A stretch of DNA of 45,480 nucleotides, taken from assembly GCA_014802175.1 (NCBI GenBank), contig JAAVCU010000021.1, positions 17,879-63,358 on the forward strand, in the 5' to 3' direction. A model generated the notes under the pieces. The model was given only the letters and a program-made list of their open reading frames with translations, did no database searches and was not told the origin of the DNA. Each line of letters opens with the position of its first letter. Position 1 is the first letter of the stretch. Position numbers and translations under genes: made by a program. This DNA comes from Bacteroides sp. Its GTDB lineage: Bacteria; Bacteroidota; Bacteroidia; Bacteroidales; Muribaculaceae. This document shows, piece by piece, positions 1 through 8,813 of this stretch.

Positions 1-1296
1 GAGGAGCAGAAATTCGGTGTGGCTGTGAAGGAGAAACTGAAACAGATAAAGGTGAACGTAGACACACTCACCATGAGTGCCACACCGATTCCGCGAACGT
101 TGCAGTTCTCGCTGATGGGTGCGCGCGATCTCAGCTCACTCAACACTCCACCTGCCAACCGCCGTCCGGTAGAAACCAACGTCAGCTCATTCGATGATGA
201 CGTCATCAAAGAGGCCGTTGAGTTTGAGATGAGCCGCAACGGTCAGGTATTCTTCATCTCCAACCGCATAGAGAACCTCACGCATATCGAGAACACGTTG
301 CGTCGTCTTATCCCCGGAGTGCGTATCATCACCGCCCACGGCCAGATGCCTCCCGAGAAGGTGGAACAAGCCATCATCGACTTCGCCAACCATGACTACG
401 ACGTATTGCTCTCCACCACCATTGTCGAGAACGGTATCGATATGCCGAATGTAAACACCATCCTCGTCAACAACGCCCACAACTTCGGACTCAGCGAGCT
501 TCATCAGTTGCGCGGACGTGTAGGGCGCAGCGACCGCAAGGCATTCTGCTATCTGCTGGTGCCTCCGGGTGTGCCATTGACACCGGTGGCGCGTCGTAGA
601 CTGCAAGCCATTGAAAGCTTCAGCGACCTCGGCTCCGGCATACACATCGCCATGCAGGATCTCGACATACGCGGAGCCGGAAACCTCTTGGGTGCCGAGC
701 AGAGCGGATTCATTGCCGACTTAGGTTATGAAGCCTATCAGAAGATCCTGAAAGAGTCAGTAATAGAGTTGAAGACGGAGGACTTCGCCGACACCTTCAC
801 GGATGTCTCCGCCGGTAAGGAGGAGGAATTTGTGGCGGAATGCACCATAGAAAGTGATCTTGAGTTACGCATCCCCGGGGAATATGTTCCTCAGGAGAAT
901 GAACGCATCACACTTTACCGCCGTCTCGATAATATGGAGGCACCCGAACGACTTGAGGAATTCCGCAACGAATTGCGCGACCGCTTCGGTGAGATCCCCG
1001 CCACAACCGAGGAACTGATACGTGTGGTTCCGTTGCGCACCGCCGCGCGCCATCTCGGCATCGAACGCCTGGTGCTCAAAGCCGGGCAGATGAGGATCTA
1101 TTTCGTAGGCGACGACAACAAAGCCTACTACAATTCACCGGCCTTCGGAAAAGTCCTTGCGTATCTGCAAGGAAATGCCGCCCGCTGCGACCTTAAGGAG
1201 GTTAACGGGCGCCGACTGATGGTGGTTGATAATGTAACCGGCGTGAGCGCAGCTCTCGAAATCCTGCGCGCCATGGAAAGCCTTATGCCGATATAA
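1..1296 (+). CDS. mfd: Transcription-repair coupling factor Mfd, C-terminal part (5' end outside window)
   Basis: This is the last 431 codons of Mfd, the ATP-driven translocase that removes stalled RNA polymerase and recruits UvrA to the lesion. The frame is open from base 1 (EEQKFGVAVKEKLK), so the real start lies upstream and the GTG at 19 is internal. Visible are helicase motif III (TMSATPIPRTL), the second RecA-like lobe with VENGIDMPN, and motif VI (QLRGRVGRSDR), followed by the RecG/Mfd-specific region (DLDIRGAGNLLGAEQSG) and the C-terminal TRCF domain from about residue 290. The stop is TAA. It is a housekeeping gene, unrelated in role to the glycan locus that starts 138 bp downstream and has its own promoter. 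Identification is secure; only the N-terminal half is missing. Confidence 0.97.
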   Translation, partial: EEQKFGVAVKEKLKQIKVNVDTLTMSATPIPRTLQFSLMGARDLSSLNTPPANRRPVETNVSSFDDDVIKEAVEFEMSRNGQVFFISNRIENLTHIENTLRRLIPGVRIITAHGQMPPEKVEQAIIDFANHDYDVLLSTTIVENGIDMPNVNTILVNNAHNFGLSELHQLRGRVGRSDRKAFCYLLVPPGVPLTPVARRRLQAIESFSDLGSGIHIAMQDLDIRGAGNLLGAEQSGFIADLGYEAYQKILKESVIELKTEDFADTFTDVSAGKEEEFVAECTIESDLELRIPGEYVPQENERITLYRRLDNMEAPERLEEFRNELRDRFGEIPATTEELIRVVPLRTAARHLGIERLVLKAGQMRIYFVGDDNKAYYNSPAFGKVLAYLQGNAARCDLKEVNGRRLMVVDNVTGVSAALEILRAMESLMPI

Positions 1297-1335
1297 CATT
1301 ACATATAGTGCATCATTTGCACCATTGAATGAGTC

Positions 1336-1404
1336 AAATTCGCCAAAGTCTTATAAATTGGTGAATTTCAACGCGTCCACTCTTAATATGGGAGATTACT
1401 TTTG
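1336..1404 (+). promoter_or_regulatory. Promoter and candidate operator for the first GH95 gene
   Basis: A Bacteroidetes -7 box, TACTTTTG, lies at 1397-1404 and continues as CGA. Upstream is an imperfect dyad with 11-base arms at 1336-1346 and 1358-1368 (one G-T pair) and an 11-base loop. Its right arm overlaps TGGTGAATTTC (1359-1369), whose first T is 38 bases before the -7 box, the spacing also seen at the SusC promoter. The matching upstream half (1339-1351) is weak here. No clear -33 TTTG is seen. The -7 box is well supported; the operator is inferred from comparison of five promoters in the window. Confidence 0.6.
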
Positions 1405-1434
1405 CGATAAAAAATTTGCAAAAATAATCCAAAA

Positions 1435-3765
1435 ATGAATCTTAAGAATCTAATGCCGGTGTTAGGACTCACACTTGTCGGCGGTGTTGCGTTGGCAGGC
1501 GAAACCTCACTATGGTACAATCAACCCGCCTCGAAATGGATGGAGGCTTTGCCCCTCGGCAACGGACGCATCGGAGCAATGGTCTATGGCGGAATAGGGG
1601 AGGACCGCATAGCCCTCAATGAGATCTCGATGTGGTCAGGACGTCCCGACTCCACAAGCAACGACCTTTGTGGCCGCGACAATCTTGAAGCCATGCGCGC
1701 AGCATACTTTGCCGGAGATCCTGAGAAAGCTAACGAAATAGGCACCGAACACCTCACCGGGCGAATGACCACCTTCGGCACTCATCTGCCGTTGGGTGAT
1801 CTCGTCATAAATATGGAGCACCCTACGGGTCAGATTGCCAATTATCGCCGTCAGCTGGATCTCTCAGATGCCACTGCCTCCGTCACATATTCAATCGGAG
1901 GCGTGGACTACAAACGCGAATATATCACCGATTATCCCGACGATGTAATGGCCATCCGCTTCACCGCCTCCAAGCCGGGAGCCATCACCGCAACATTCGC
2001 GCTCGATCTGCTGCGTAAGGCTGACATCTCGGTTACTGGGAACGGGCTTGAATGCACCGGCACTGTCGATTTCCCTCTTCATGGTCCCGGAGGCGTGGAT
2101 TTCATCGGTGGCGTACACATAGATAATGAAGGTGGTGAAATCTCTGTTACGGATAACGGATATGCAGTGAAAGGAGCCGACGCTCTCACAGTGCTGGTGG
2201 ATATCCGCACCGATTACAAAGACAAGGACTATAAGAAACTTTGCCGCACTACACTCCGCAAAGCTTCCGATCTCGGCTGGGCAAAACTTTCCGGAAACCA
2301 TAAGGCGGATTACTCCGCGCTTTACGACAGAATGGATGTGGATTTCGGAGAATCGGTCAATAATCATCTCCCGACTGACACACGCTTGCGCCTCCTCTGT
2401 TCTGGAACTCCCGACCCCGGTTTCGACGCACTTTTCTTCCAATACGGACGCTATATGCTCATAGCCTCATCGCGCGATCACGGCTTGCGTCTATGCTCGA
2501 ATCTCCAGGGAATCTGGAACGACAACCGCGCCTGCAACATGCCCTGGACCTGCGATTATCATCTCGATGTGAATATAGAGCAAAACTACTGGGCATCGAA
2601 CCGCGTCAACCTCTCCGAGTGCAACAAACCCCTTTTCGATTATATTGGTCTTCTTGCCGAGCACGGAAGCGAGACAGCCCGCAAGATGTATGGCTCGCGC
2701 GGCTGGGTGGCTCACACCGTTGCCAACGCATGGGGTTACACCGCACCCGGTTGGGGCGTGACATGGGGAATGAACGTCACCGGTGGGGCCTGGATGGCAA
2801 CGCATCTCTGGAGTCATTACCTCTATACTCGCGACAACGATTACCTGCGCCTTACTGCCTATCCTCTCCTCAAGTCGTGTGCGGAATTCTTCGTCGACTA
2901 TATGGCTCAGGATCCCCACACAGGCTATCTGCTCACCGGCCCGAGTATCTCGCCCGAGAACGGTTATCTTTCAGCAAAGGGTAATCACCTCGCACTCGAC
3001 ATGATGCCGACCATAGATCGCACCATGGTTTATGAAATCTACAATGCCTGCATCGAAGGCTCAAAGATATTGGGTGTAGACAAGAAATTCCGCACTCAGC
3101 TTGAAAAGGATATCAGGAAACTGCCGCCGCTCAGGATTGGCGACGACGGACAGCTCGACGAATGGTATAATGGCGCCCGCCGTGCCGATCCCTCTCACCG
3201 CCACTCTTCGCATCTTCTCGGACTCTTCCCTCTCAATCATATCTCAGTCACCCACACCCCCGATCTTGCCGAGGCATCGTTAAAAGGTCTGAACATCCAG
3301 ACAAGCGATCCCAACTGGGAAGACACCGAGTGGAGCACCGCCAACATGCTTTGTTATCACGCGCGCCTTCACGACGGCGAGGCAGCCCACGGCTGGTTGC
3401 AGAATCTTTTCAAGGTCTTCACGCGCGATAACCTCATGACCGTGTCGCCTGCAGGGGTGGCCATGGCGGAAGAGGATATCTTCAGCTTCGACGCCACGGA
3501 GGCATCCGTAGCCGGAATGTGCGAGATGCTCTTGCAAAGTCACGACGGTTTCCTTCATTTCCTGCCGGCGTTGCCCGCCACATGGAAAACCGGAAAAGTC
3601 AGCGGACTCTGCGCCGAAGGTGGATTGACCGTGGATCTGGCGTGGGAAGATGGAGTGCTCAAGAGCGCCGTGGTCCATGCCTCCGACGACTGCACCTTCC
3701 GCGTCAAAGATCGGAAAGCACCCGTGAAATTGAAAAAAGGTGAGAGCTGGCAATATCAGATCTGA
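1435..3765 (+). CDS. GH95 family alpha-L-fucosidase (or alpha-L-galactosidase), secreted
   Basis: A 776-residue glycoside hydrolase of family 95, which by inversion removes terminal alpha-L-fucose (some members alpha-L-galactose) from plant or host glycans. A signal peptide (residues 1-21, ending VALAG) is followed by the typical N-terminal beta-domain start (LWYNQPASKWMEALPLGNGRIG). The (alpha/alpha)6 barrel contains YHLDVNIEQNYW with D378 and N380, the acid candidate E508 in PSISPENGY, and D686 in FDATEASVAGMCEMLLQSH. From memory, the well-studied family enzyme has Asn at both positions of the N-x-N pair, so Asp at 378 is a deviation. It is a paralog of the minus-strand GH95 at 30052-32448. 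The ATG start sits 30 bases after the -7 box. Family assignment is firm; sugar specificity is open. Confidence 0.93.
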   Translation: MNLKNLMPVLGLTLVGGVALAGETSLWYNQPASKWMEALPLGNGRIGAMVYGGIGEDRIALNEISMWSGRPDSTSNDLCGRDNLEAMRAAYFAGDPEKANEIGTEHLTGRMTTFGTHLPLGDLVINMEHPTGQIANYRRQLDLSDATASVTYSIGGVDYKREYITDYPDDVMAIRFTASKPGAITATFALDLLRKADISVTGNGLECTGTVDFPLHGPGGVDFIGGVHIDNEGGEISVTDNGYAVKGADALTVLVDIRTDYKDKDYKKLCRTTLRKASDLGWAKLSGNHKADYSALYDRMDVDFGESVNNHLPTDTRLRLLCSGTPDPGFDALFFQYGRYMLIASSRDHGLRLCSNLQGIWNDNRACNMPWTCDYHLDVNIEQNYWASNRVNLSECNKPLFDYIGLLAEHGSETARKMYGSRGWVAHTVANAWGYTAPGWGVTWGMNVTGGAWMATHLWSHYLYTRDNDYLRLTAYPLLKSCAEFFVDYMAQDPHTGYLLTGPSISPENGYLSAKGNHLALDMMPTIDRTMVYEIYNACIEGSKILGVDKKFRTQLEKDIRKLPPLRIGDDGQLDEWYNGARRADPSHRHSSHLLGLFPLNHISVTHTPDLAEASLKGLNIQTSDPNWEDTEWSTANMLCYHARLHDGEAAHGWLQNLFKVFTRDNLMTVSPAGVAMAEEDIFSFDATEASVAGMCEMLLQSHDGFLHFLPALPATWKTGKVSGLCAEGGLTVDLAWEDGVLKSAVVHASDDCTFRVKDRKAPVKLKKGESWQYQI

Positions 3766-3826
3766 GGCGTGTCGAAACTGATATTCTGATGTGTCGAAAG
3801 ATATTGATAATGATATGAATCATTTG

Positions 3827-3855
3827 CGCAATCCCGCATAAACAGCGGGATTGCG
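3827..3855 (+). terminator. Perfect 11-bp hairpin after GH95
   Basis: CGCAATCCCGC (3827-3837) and GCGGGATTGCG (3845-3855) form a perfect 11-bp stem with the 7-base loop ATAAACA. It lies 61 bases after the GH95 stop and before the SusC promoter. No strong T-run follows (ACAAAATAAATT), so it may be a terminator or an RNA-stabilising 3' end. Its position argues that GH95 and SusC are separate transcripts. Confidence 0.7.
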
Positions 3856-3866
3856 ACAAAATAAAT

Positions 3867-3932
3867 TGTGAAAGTGTTGCAAAATTTGGAGTATCTGTTT
3901 TGATGAAAAATCGGATTGATGTGCTAATTTTG
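3867..3932 (+). promoter_or_regulatory. Promoter and candidate HTCS operator for the susCD operon
   Basis: The -7 box TAATTTTG is at 3925-3932, followed by CGA, and a -33-like TTTG is at 3899-3902, 22 bases upstream. The shared two-part element lies above: TGTGAAAGTGTTG (3867-3879, a weak match) and TGGAGTATCTG (3887-3897), 20 bases apart. A CAAAA tract ends at 3884, exactly 40 bases before the -7 box, as it does at the GH36 and second PLC promoters. It should drive SusC, SusD and probably the two following genes, since no TAnnTTTG box was found in their gaps. Confidence 0.65.
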
Positions 3933-4033
3933 CGACAAGATGACACCACGGAAGTGACAACAGACTTGTTAAAAAATTACTTTCACCGGTGTCTGCAATT
4001 AACCTTAAAACAACAACAACAATAATAATACGC

Positions 4034-7000
4034 ATGAAACTGAAACTTTACGCAATCATGCTTACGGTGTTATGCAGCGTGCTTAACTCGTATGGCATCA
4101 AGGTGTCGGGTTTAGTGATCGACGAACAAGATCAGCCATTGCCCGGCGCAACAGTATCGGTCAAAGGGACGCACAATGGTGCAATCTCCGACATCGATGG
4201 TAAATTCTCATTGGAGGGAAATGTAGGACAAACCCTTCTGGTAACTTACGTAGGTTTCCAGCCTGTGGAGATGAAGATTCCCGCCACAGGCACGGTAACC
4301 ATAATTCTGAAGGAGGCCAGCTCCGCTCTCGACGAGGTTGTGGTGGTTGGTGTGTCAATGAAGAAAAGCGATCTCACCGGCTCCGTGTCACGAGTAGATG
4401 CTGATGTCTTGACCGAGAAACCTGTCACCAACATCAACGACGCGCTCTCAGGTCGTGTGGCAGGTGTGAGCATCGGTAAGGCATCTTCTCCATCAAACGA
4501 TTCTTCAATCAAAATTCGCGGAACGAACACCATCAACTCCGGAAGCGCGCCGATCTATGTAGTCGACGGTCTGGTAATGGGTAACGACTTCGGATTCTAC
4601 AACTCTATCAACGTTAATGATGTCGAGTCGATTCAGATTCTCAAGGATGCTTCCGCAACAGCCCTTTATGGTTCACGAGGTGCAAATGGTGTAGTGCTTG
4701 TCACCACCAAGAAAGGTAAAAAAGGTAATGGTGAGGTTTCTTACGACGGCTGGGTAAGTTTCTCTCGTATGGGTCATCGTCCGGCCACTATGAATGCTCA
4801 GGAAATCTTCGATCTCCGCACGCAGTCTTTCGCCAACGGTTATATGTTCAACAATCCTGAGGCAGATCGTCAGGCATACATCAACGATGTTCTGCTGAAC
4901 TCAAACATCGCTTTCGAAAACCGTGAGTTCGACACATGGCGTGCCGGCAAGAGCTACGACTGGTTGAAGCAGGTGACACGCACAGGTGTTCAGCATAACC
5001 ACACACTGGCATTCTCCAAGGCTACTGATGGTGTGAACTTCTACATGAGTCTCGGCATAAACCAGCTCGAAGGTATTATGAAAGGTACTGATCAGGATCG
5101 TTACACAGGCCGTATCAATGCATCAGCAAACGTTACAAAATGGTTGCAGGTCGGCACAAACTCATCTTTCACATATCAGAAAGACAATATGACCAGCGGC
5201 AATGTCTACACTCAGGCTCGCCAGAATGGTAACCCCTTGCTCAATTACGAGCCCTTCATGAACGACGAAACGCGCCACAACACCGAGAACCTCACACTCT
5301 TCTGGCGTGCGCAGTCCGGTGAGACAAACAACAACTTCAACCCCTTCAACTCATTTGAGGTAGTCACTGATCGTTCGCGTTATCACCTCACTTCCTCAAA
5401 CTATATCAATATCAATCCTATCGAAGGTCTTAACATCCGTTCTACTTTCGCCATCAACCACGGCGAGCAGAGCTGGAATCAGTTCTGTCCCACAGGAATC
5501 CAGGAATCTTATCGTAACTATTCCGAGGATGCCTACGCCACCCAGCAGCGCTTCAACGAAACTCAGTGGCAGTGGGATAACACTATCAGCTACGACAAGA
5601 CCTTCAATTATGTTCACCGCGTAAATGCTTTCTTCGGAACATCAACCTCTCGCAAGACATACAGCGACCTGAAAGGTGAGGGACGTAAATTCGCGTCGAA
5701 CGACCTTGGTTACAACGGACTCTTCGGTGCTTCCGTGCCCGACGAGCGTAAGATCTACAACAGCAGTGTTGCCAACTCGCTCCTTTCATACGTGGTTCGT
5801 GGAAACTACTCTTACGATAACCGCTACTTCGCGACATTCACCGGACGTTGGGACGGCTCCTCAAAATTCGCTCAGGGTCACCGTTGGGGCTTCTTCCCCT
5901 CGTTCTCACTCGCTTGGGACATCACAAACGAGAAATTCTTCCCGAAACTTCCCCAGATCAACCAGATCAAGCTCCGTGGAGGTTATGGTGTTGTAGGTAA
6001 CCAGGATATCGGCGACTTCATGTATGCCACTCTTTACTCACCTCCGGCTCCATCAAACACAACACCCTCTTACAACACCGACGGACGCCGCGGCACACCC
6101 GAGATCACCTGGGAGAAACAGAAACAGACCAACATCGCAGTTGACATGAGTTTCTTCAATCGTCAACTCAACGTGACTCTGGAAGGTTACTGGATCACAA
6201 ACTCAAACCTTCTCCTTTCTCACTCTCTTCCGAACACTTCCGGTTATTCTTACACCACGGAGAACGTAGGTGAGCTTCAGAACCGCGGTATGGACCTCAC
6301 AATCGAGGCAACCCCGATCCGCACTCAGGACTGGACTTGGAACATCAGTGCAAACCTTGGTTTCGACCGCAATAAAATTACTAAACTTTACGGTAACCTC
6401 AGCCGTATCCTCGGCAGCTGGCGTTGGGACAACTACTTCGTAGGTGAGTCTCTCAGCAATATCTATACACTCAAAGCCGGTGGCATCGCAAACGAATGGA
6501 ACCGCAGTGAGTGGGAGGGTATCGATTACAACGGCCGCACAATCGGTCTCGGTGATCTCTATGCTCTCGATATCTCAGGACCCGATGGCACTCCCGATGG
6601 TGTAGTTGACTCTTACGACCGTCATATCTACGGCAAACTCGATCCCAAATTCTATGGTGGCTTCTCAACCGATCTCTCATGGAAGGGTATCACACTCAAC
6701 GCTGTCTTCAACTACTCTGTAGGTGGACACCGCATCAGTGAATATTACGAAGGACTCATCAGCTCAATCGGTGAGAGCCAGGCTTCTCCCGACTTGCGCG
6801 ATTCCTGGACTCCCGACAACACTGGTGCATACTTCCCCCGCCGTATGCGTAATGCAACAGGTTACAGCCCCTATGGAGCAGGCGATACTGACCGCTATAT
6901 TCAGGATTCATCATTCCTCCGCCTCTCAACCCTCTCACTCTCTTACAGCTTCCCGAAGAAGATTCTCAACAAGATCCGTTTCAATAATCTTCGTCTCTAC

Positions 7001-7126
7001 TTCACGGCGAGCAACGTATTCTGCGCCACCAAATATAAAGGTTTCGATCCGGAATATGGTGATGGCGATGGTTACTTCCCCGCAGAGCGCACATTTACTG
7101 TAGGTTTGTCGTTCAGCTTATTCTAA
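4034..7126 (+). CDS. SusC-like TonB-dependent outer-membrane transporter
   Basis: A 1030-residue outer-membrane beta-barrel that imports oligosaccharides using TonB energy together with its SusD lid. Seen in order: signal peptide (1-20), carboxypeptidase-D regulatory-like domain (about 22-95, with IDEQDQPLPGATVSVKGT), TonB-box-like DEVVVVG at about 100-106, and plug domain with LSGRVAGVSI, IKIRGTNTINSGSAPIYVVDG and ILKDASATALYGSRGANGVV. The barrel ends in the aromatic FTVGLSFSLF. I chose ATG 4034 because it begins a normal signal peptide (MKLKLYAIMLTVLC). The upstream in-frame GTG at 3989 would add a stretch encoded by an AAC/AAT triplet run. SusD follows 24 bp downstream. Length and motifs are normal for the family; the substrate is unknown. 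Confidence 0.95.
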   Translation: MKLKLYAIMLTVLCSVLNSYGIKVSGLVIDEQDQPLPGATVSVKGTHNGAISDIDGKFSLEGNVGQTLLVTYVGFQPVEMKIPATGTVTIILKEASSALDEVVVVGVSMKKSDLTGSVSRVDADVLTEKPVTNINDALSGRVAGVSIGKASSPSNDSSIKIRGTNTINSGSAPIYVVDGLVMGNDFGFYNSINVNDVESIQILKDASATALYGSRGANGVVLVTTKKGKKGNGEVSYDGWVSFSRMGHRPATMNAQEIFDLRTQSFANGYMFNNPEADRQAYINDVLLNSNIAFENREFDTWRAGKSYDWLKQVTRTGVQHNHTLAFSKATDGVNFYMSLGINQLEGIMKGTDQDRYTGRINASANVTKWLQVGTNSSFTYQKDNMTSGNVYTQARQNGNPLLNYEPFMNDETRHNTENLTLFWRAQSGETNNNFNPFNSFEVVTDRSRYHLTSSNYININPIEGLNIRSTFAINHGEQSWNQFCPTGIQESYRNYSEDAYATQQRFNETQWQWDNTISYDKTFNYVHRVNAFFGTSTSRKTYSDLKGEGRKFASNDLGYNGLFGASVPDERKIYNSSVANSLLSYVVRGNYSYDNRYFATFTGRWDGSSKFAQGHRWGFFPSFSLAWDITNEKFFPKLPQINQIKLRGGYGVVGNQDIGDFMYATLYSPPAPSNTTPSYNTDGRRGTPEITWEKQKQTNIAVDMSFFNRQLNVTLEGYWITNSNLLLSHSLPNTSGYSYTTENVGELQNRGMDLTIEATPIRTQDWTWNISANLGFDRNKITKLYGNLSRILGSWRWDNYFVGESLSNIYTLKAGGIANEWNRSEWEGIDYNGRTIGLGDLYALDISGPDGTPDGVVDSYDRHIYGKLDPKFYGGFSTDLSWKGITLNAVFNYSVGGHRISEYYEGLISSIGESQASPDLRDSWTPDNTGAYFPRRMRNATGYSPYGAGDTDRYIQDSSFLRLSTLSLSYSFPKKILNKIRFNNLRLYFTASNVFCATKYKGFDPEYGDGDGYFPAERTFTVGLSFSLF

Positions 7127-7150
7127 ATTTTAATTCAAAAAACTGAAAAC

Positions 7151-8734
7151 ATGAAATCACTCAATATACTAACGGGGTGTCTGATTGTAATGGCAGGTGT
7201 CTCTTTCACCTCTTGCAGCGATTTTCTCGATGAGAAACCCAAGACAGCCCTGACAGAAGAGCAGATCTATTCCTCTCCCGAATATGCGGAGACAAGTCTG
7301 GAGGGTTGCTATAAGAATTGGCGCAGCTCGTTTCACGAGAATATCCACTATCTTCTCGTCGGAACCGACGAGGTTCAATCCGGTGCTTATCAGGCATTGA
7401 AAGAAGATGGCATGCGTCGTGGAGCCCTCGACCGTTACGACGGTCTCCTTACTTCCGAGGTCTCTTATGTGGAGGGACCGTGGAACAACCGCTGGAAAAT
7501 CGTCGGCGAGGCTGCAAAACTTGTTAAGGCACTCAAACCGGAGCGCGATGCTTCTGAGTATGTCGGACAGCTTTATGGTGAGGCTTGCTTCATCCGCGCA
7601 GGAATCAGCCTTGAATTGGCTATGATCTATGGTCGTATCCCCGTACTTGACCTTGAACGAATCGAGGCTGGCGAACTCAACTACGGCCGCCGCTCAATGC
7701 AGGAGGTGTGGAGCTTCATCATCAACGACTTCAACGAGGCTGAGAAATATCTTCCCGACACAAGTTCTCCCCAGCGTGCGAACCGTTATGCCGCTCTGAT
7801 GCTTCTTGGTTACGCCTATATGGCGGCTCCCGAGGAGAGTGGCATGCGCAACTTCACTCTCGCCAAGGAGGCTCTTGAGCAGGTGGCTGTCGGAGGTCCC
7901 TACAGCTTGGTTGAATATTACGACCTCTGGGATTACAATATCAAGAACTCTGCCGAGTCAATCTTCGAGTGGCAGTATGAGAACGCATGGCCAAACAACA
8001 ATTGTATTCAGTTTGCATTGGGTTCACGCGCTGTTCAGTCATTTTTCGGCGATGCTTGTTATATGGCGGGTTACGACCATGCTGTTCCGACTCAGTGGGC
8101 TTACAGTGATGTCGAGGATGGCGGCATCTGGGAAGATGGTGATATACGCCGCGAAGAAAATATCCGATATGACTTTGAATATTACGGACGTACACCAGAT
8201 CTCTCCAATATCTCATGGGAGGATATAGGTGAAGATCACGACGAGCTCAAACCTCACATCAAGAAATATGAGGACTTCCGTACCGACACTCACTCCGGCA
8301 TGGGCTTCAACAATATGTGGAACTCCGGTAAGAATATCCCGTATCTCCGTCTTGCAAATGCAATCCTACTCTACGCTGAAGCGCTCAACGAGATCGGTCA
8401 GACTTCAGAGGCTGTGAAACAGGTTAACCGCGTACGCCGTCGTGCATGGGAGAATATGCTCCCTGCCGACAAAGCGTGGAGCGAGGGAATGTCGAAAGAT
8501 GAATTCCGCGAAGCTATTATGACAGAGCGCGTGCGTGAGCTTTTCGCCGAGAGATGGCGTAAGTTCGACCTCGTCCGCACCGGCAAGTTCGTGGAATATG
8601 TCAAGACACGCAACGAATGGACTAAACGTTCCGGCACTATCGCCGAATACAACCGCTACTGGCCTATTCCGCTCAAGGAGCTTGACCAGAACGATGATAT
8701 CGACTATACCGACCAGAACGAAGGCTACAGGTAA
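7151..8734 (+). CDS. SusD-like glycan-binding lipoprotein
   Basis: A 527-residue RagB/SusD family surface lipoprotein that caps the SusC barrel and binds the incoming glycan. The signal peptide ends in a lipobox with the acylated Cys at residue 22 (SFTSC-SDFLDEKP). The N-terminal TPR-like helical region and C-terminal signatures are typical (LRLANAILLYAEALNEIGQ; VRRRAWEN; AIMTERVRELFAERWRKFDLVRTGKF), ending in WPIPLKELDQN. It lies 24 bp after SusC in one operon. A five-unit 7-base repeat starts 2 bp after its stop codon. Family assignment is secure. Confidence 0.95.
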   Translation: MKSLNILTGCLIVMAGVSFTSCSDFLDEKPKTALTEEQIYSSPEYAETSLEGCYKNWRSSFHENIHYLLVGTDEVQSGAYQALKEDGMRRGALDRYDGLLTSEVSYVEGPWNNRWKIVGEAAKLVKALKPERDASEYVGQLYGEACFIRAGISLELAMIYGRIPVLDLERIEAGELNYGRRSMQEVWSFIINDFNEAEKYLPDTSSPQRANRYAALMLLGYAYMAAPEESGMRNFTLAKEALEQVAVGGPYSLVEYYDLWDYNIKNSAESIFEWQYENAWPNNNCIQFALGSRAVQSFFGDACYMAGYDHAVPTQWAYSDVEDGGIWEDGDIRREENIRYDFEYYGRTPDLSNISWEDIGEDHDELKPHIKKYEDFRTDTHSGMGFNNMWNSGKNIPYLRLANAILLYAEALNEIGQTSEAVKQVNRVRRRAWENMLPADKAWSEGMSKDEFREAIMTERVRELFAERWRKFDLVRTGKFVEYVKTRNEWTKRSGTIAEYNRYWPIPLKELDQNDDIDYTDQNEGYR

Positions 8735-8735
8735 A

Positions 8736-8770
8736 TAATTAGTAATTAGAAGTTAGTAATTAGTAATTTC
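8736..8770 (+). repeat. Tandem heptamer array, TAATTAG type, 5 units
   Basis: Five contiguous 7-base units follow the SusD stop codon: TAATTAG, TAATTAG, AAGTTAG, TAATTAG, TAATTTC. Units 1, 2 and 4 are identical, unit 3 is divergent and unit 5 is decayed. An array of the same layout follows the second SusC at 38773-38807. Confidence 0.85.
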
Positions 8771-8776
8771 TGTAGA

Positions 8777-8803
8777 TAATCAAATAAGACTAATCAAATA
8801 AGA
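8777..8803 (+). repeat. 13-bp direct repeat before the VCBS gene
   Basis: TAATCAAATAAGA occurs at 8777-8789 and again at 8791-8803, separated by one C. It lies between the heptamer array and the ATG at 8814. Role unknown; it could be a binding site or a simple duplication. Confidence 0.75.
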
Positions 8804-8813
8804 TTAATAAATC

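Noticed and set aside
4005-4030. AAC/AAT triplet run before SusC as a phase-variable repeat
   Set aside because: Too short and imperfect, and similar A/C-rich leaders are common before Bacteroidetes genes.
3989-4033. Longer N-terminus for SusC from GTG 3989
   Set aside because: The extension is encoded by an AAC/AAT triplet run and would hide the signal peptide; ATG 4034 gives a normal one.
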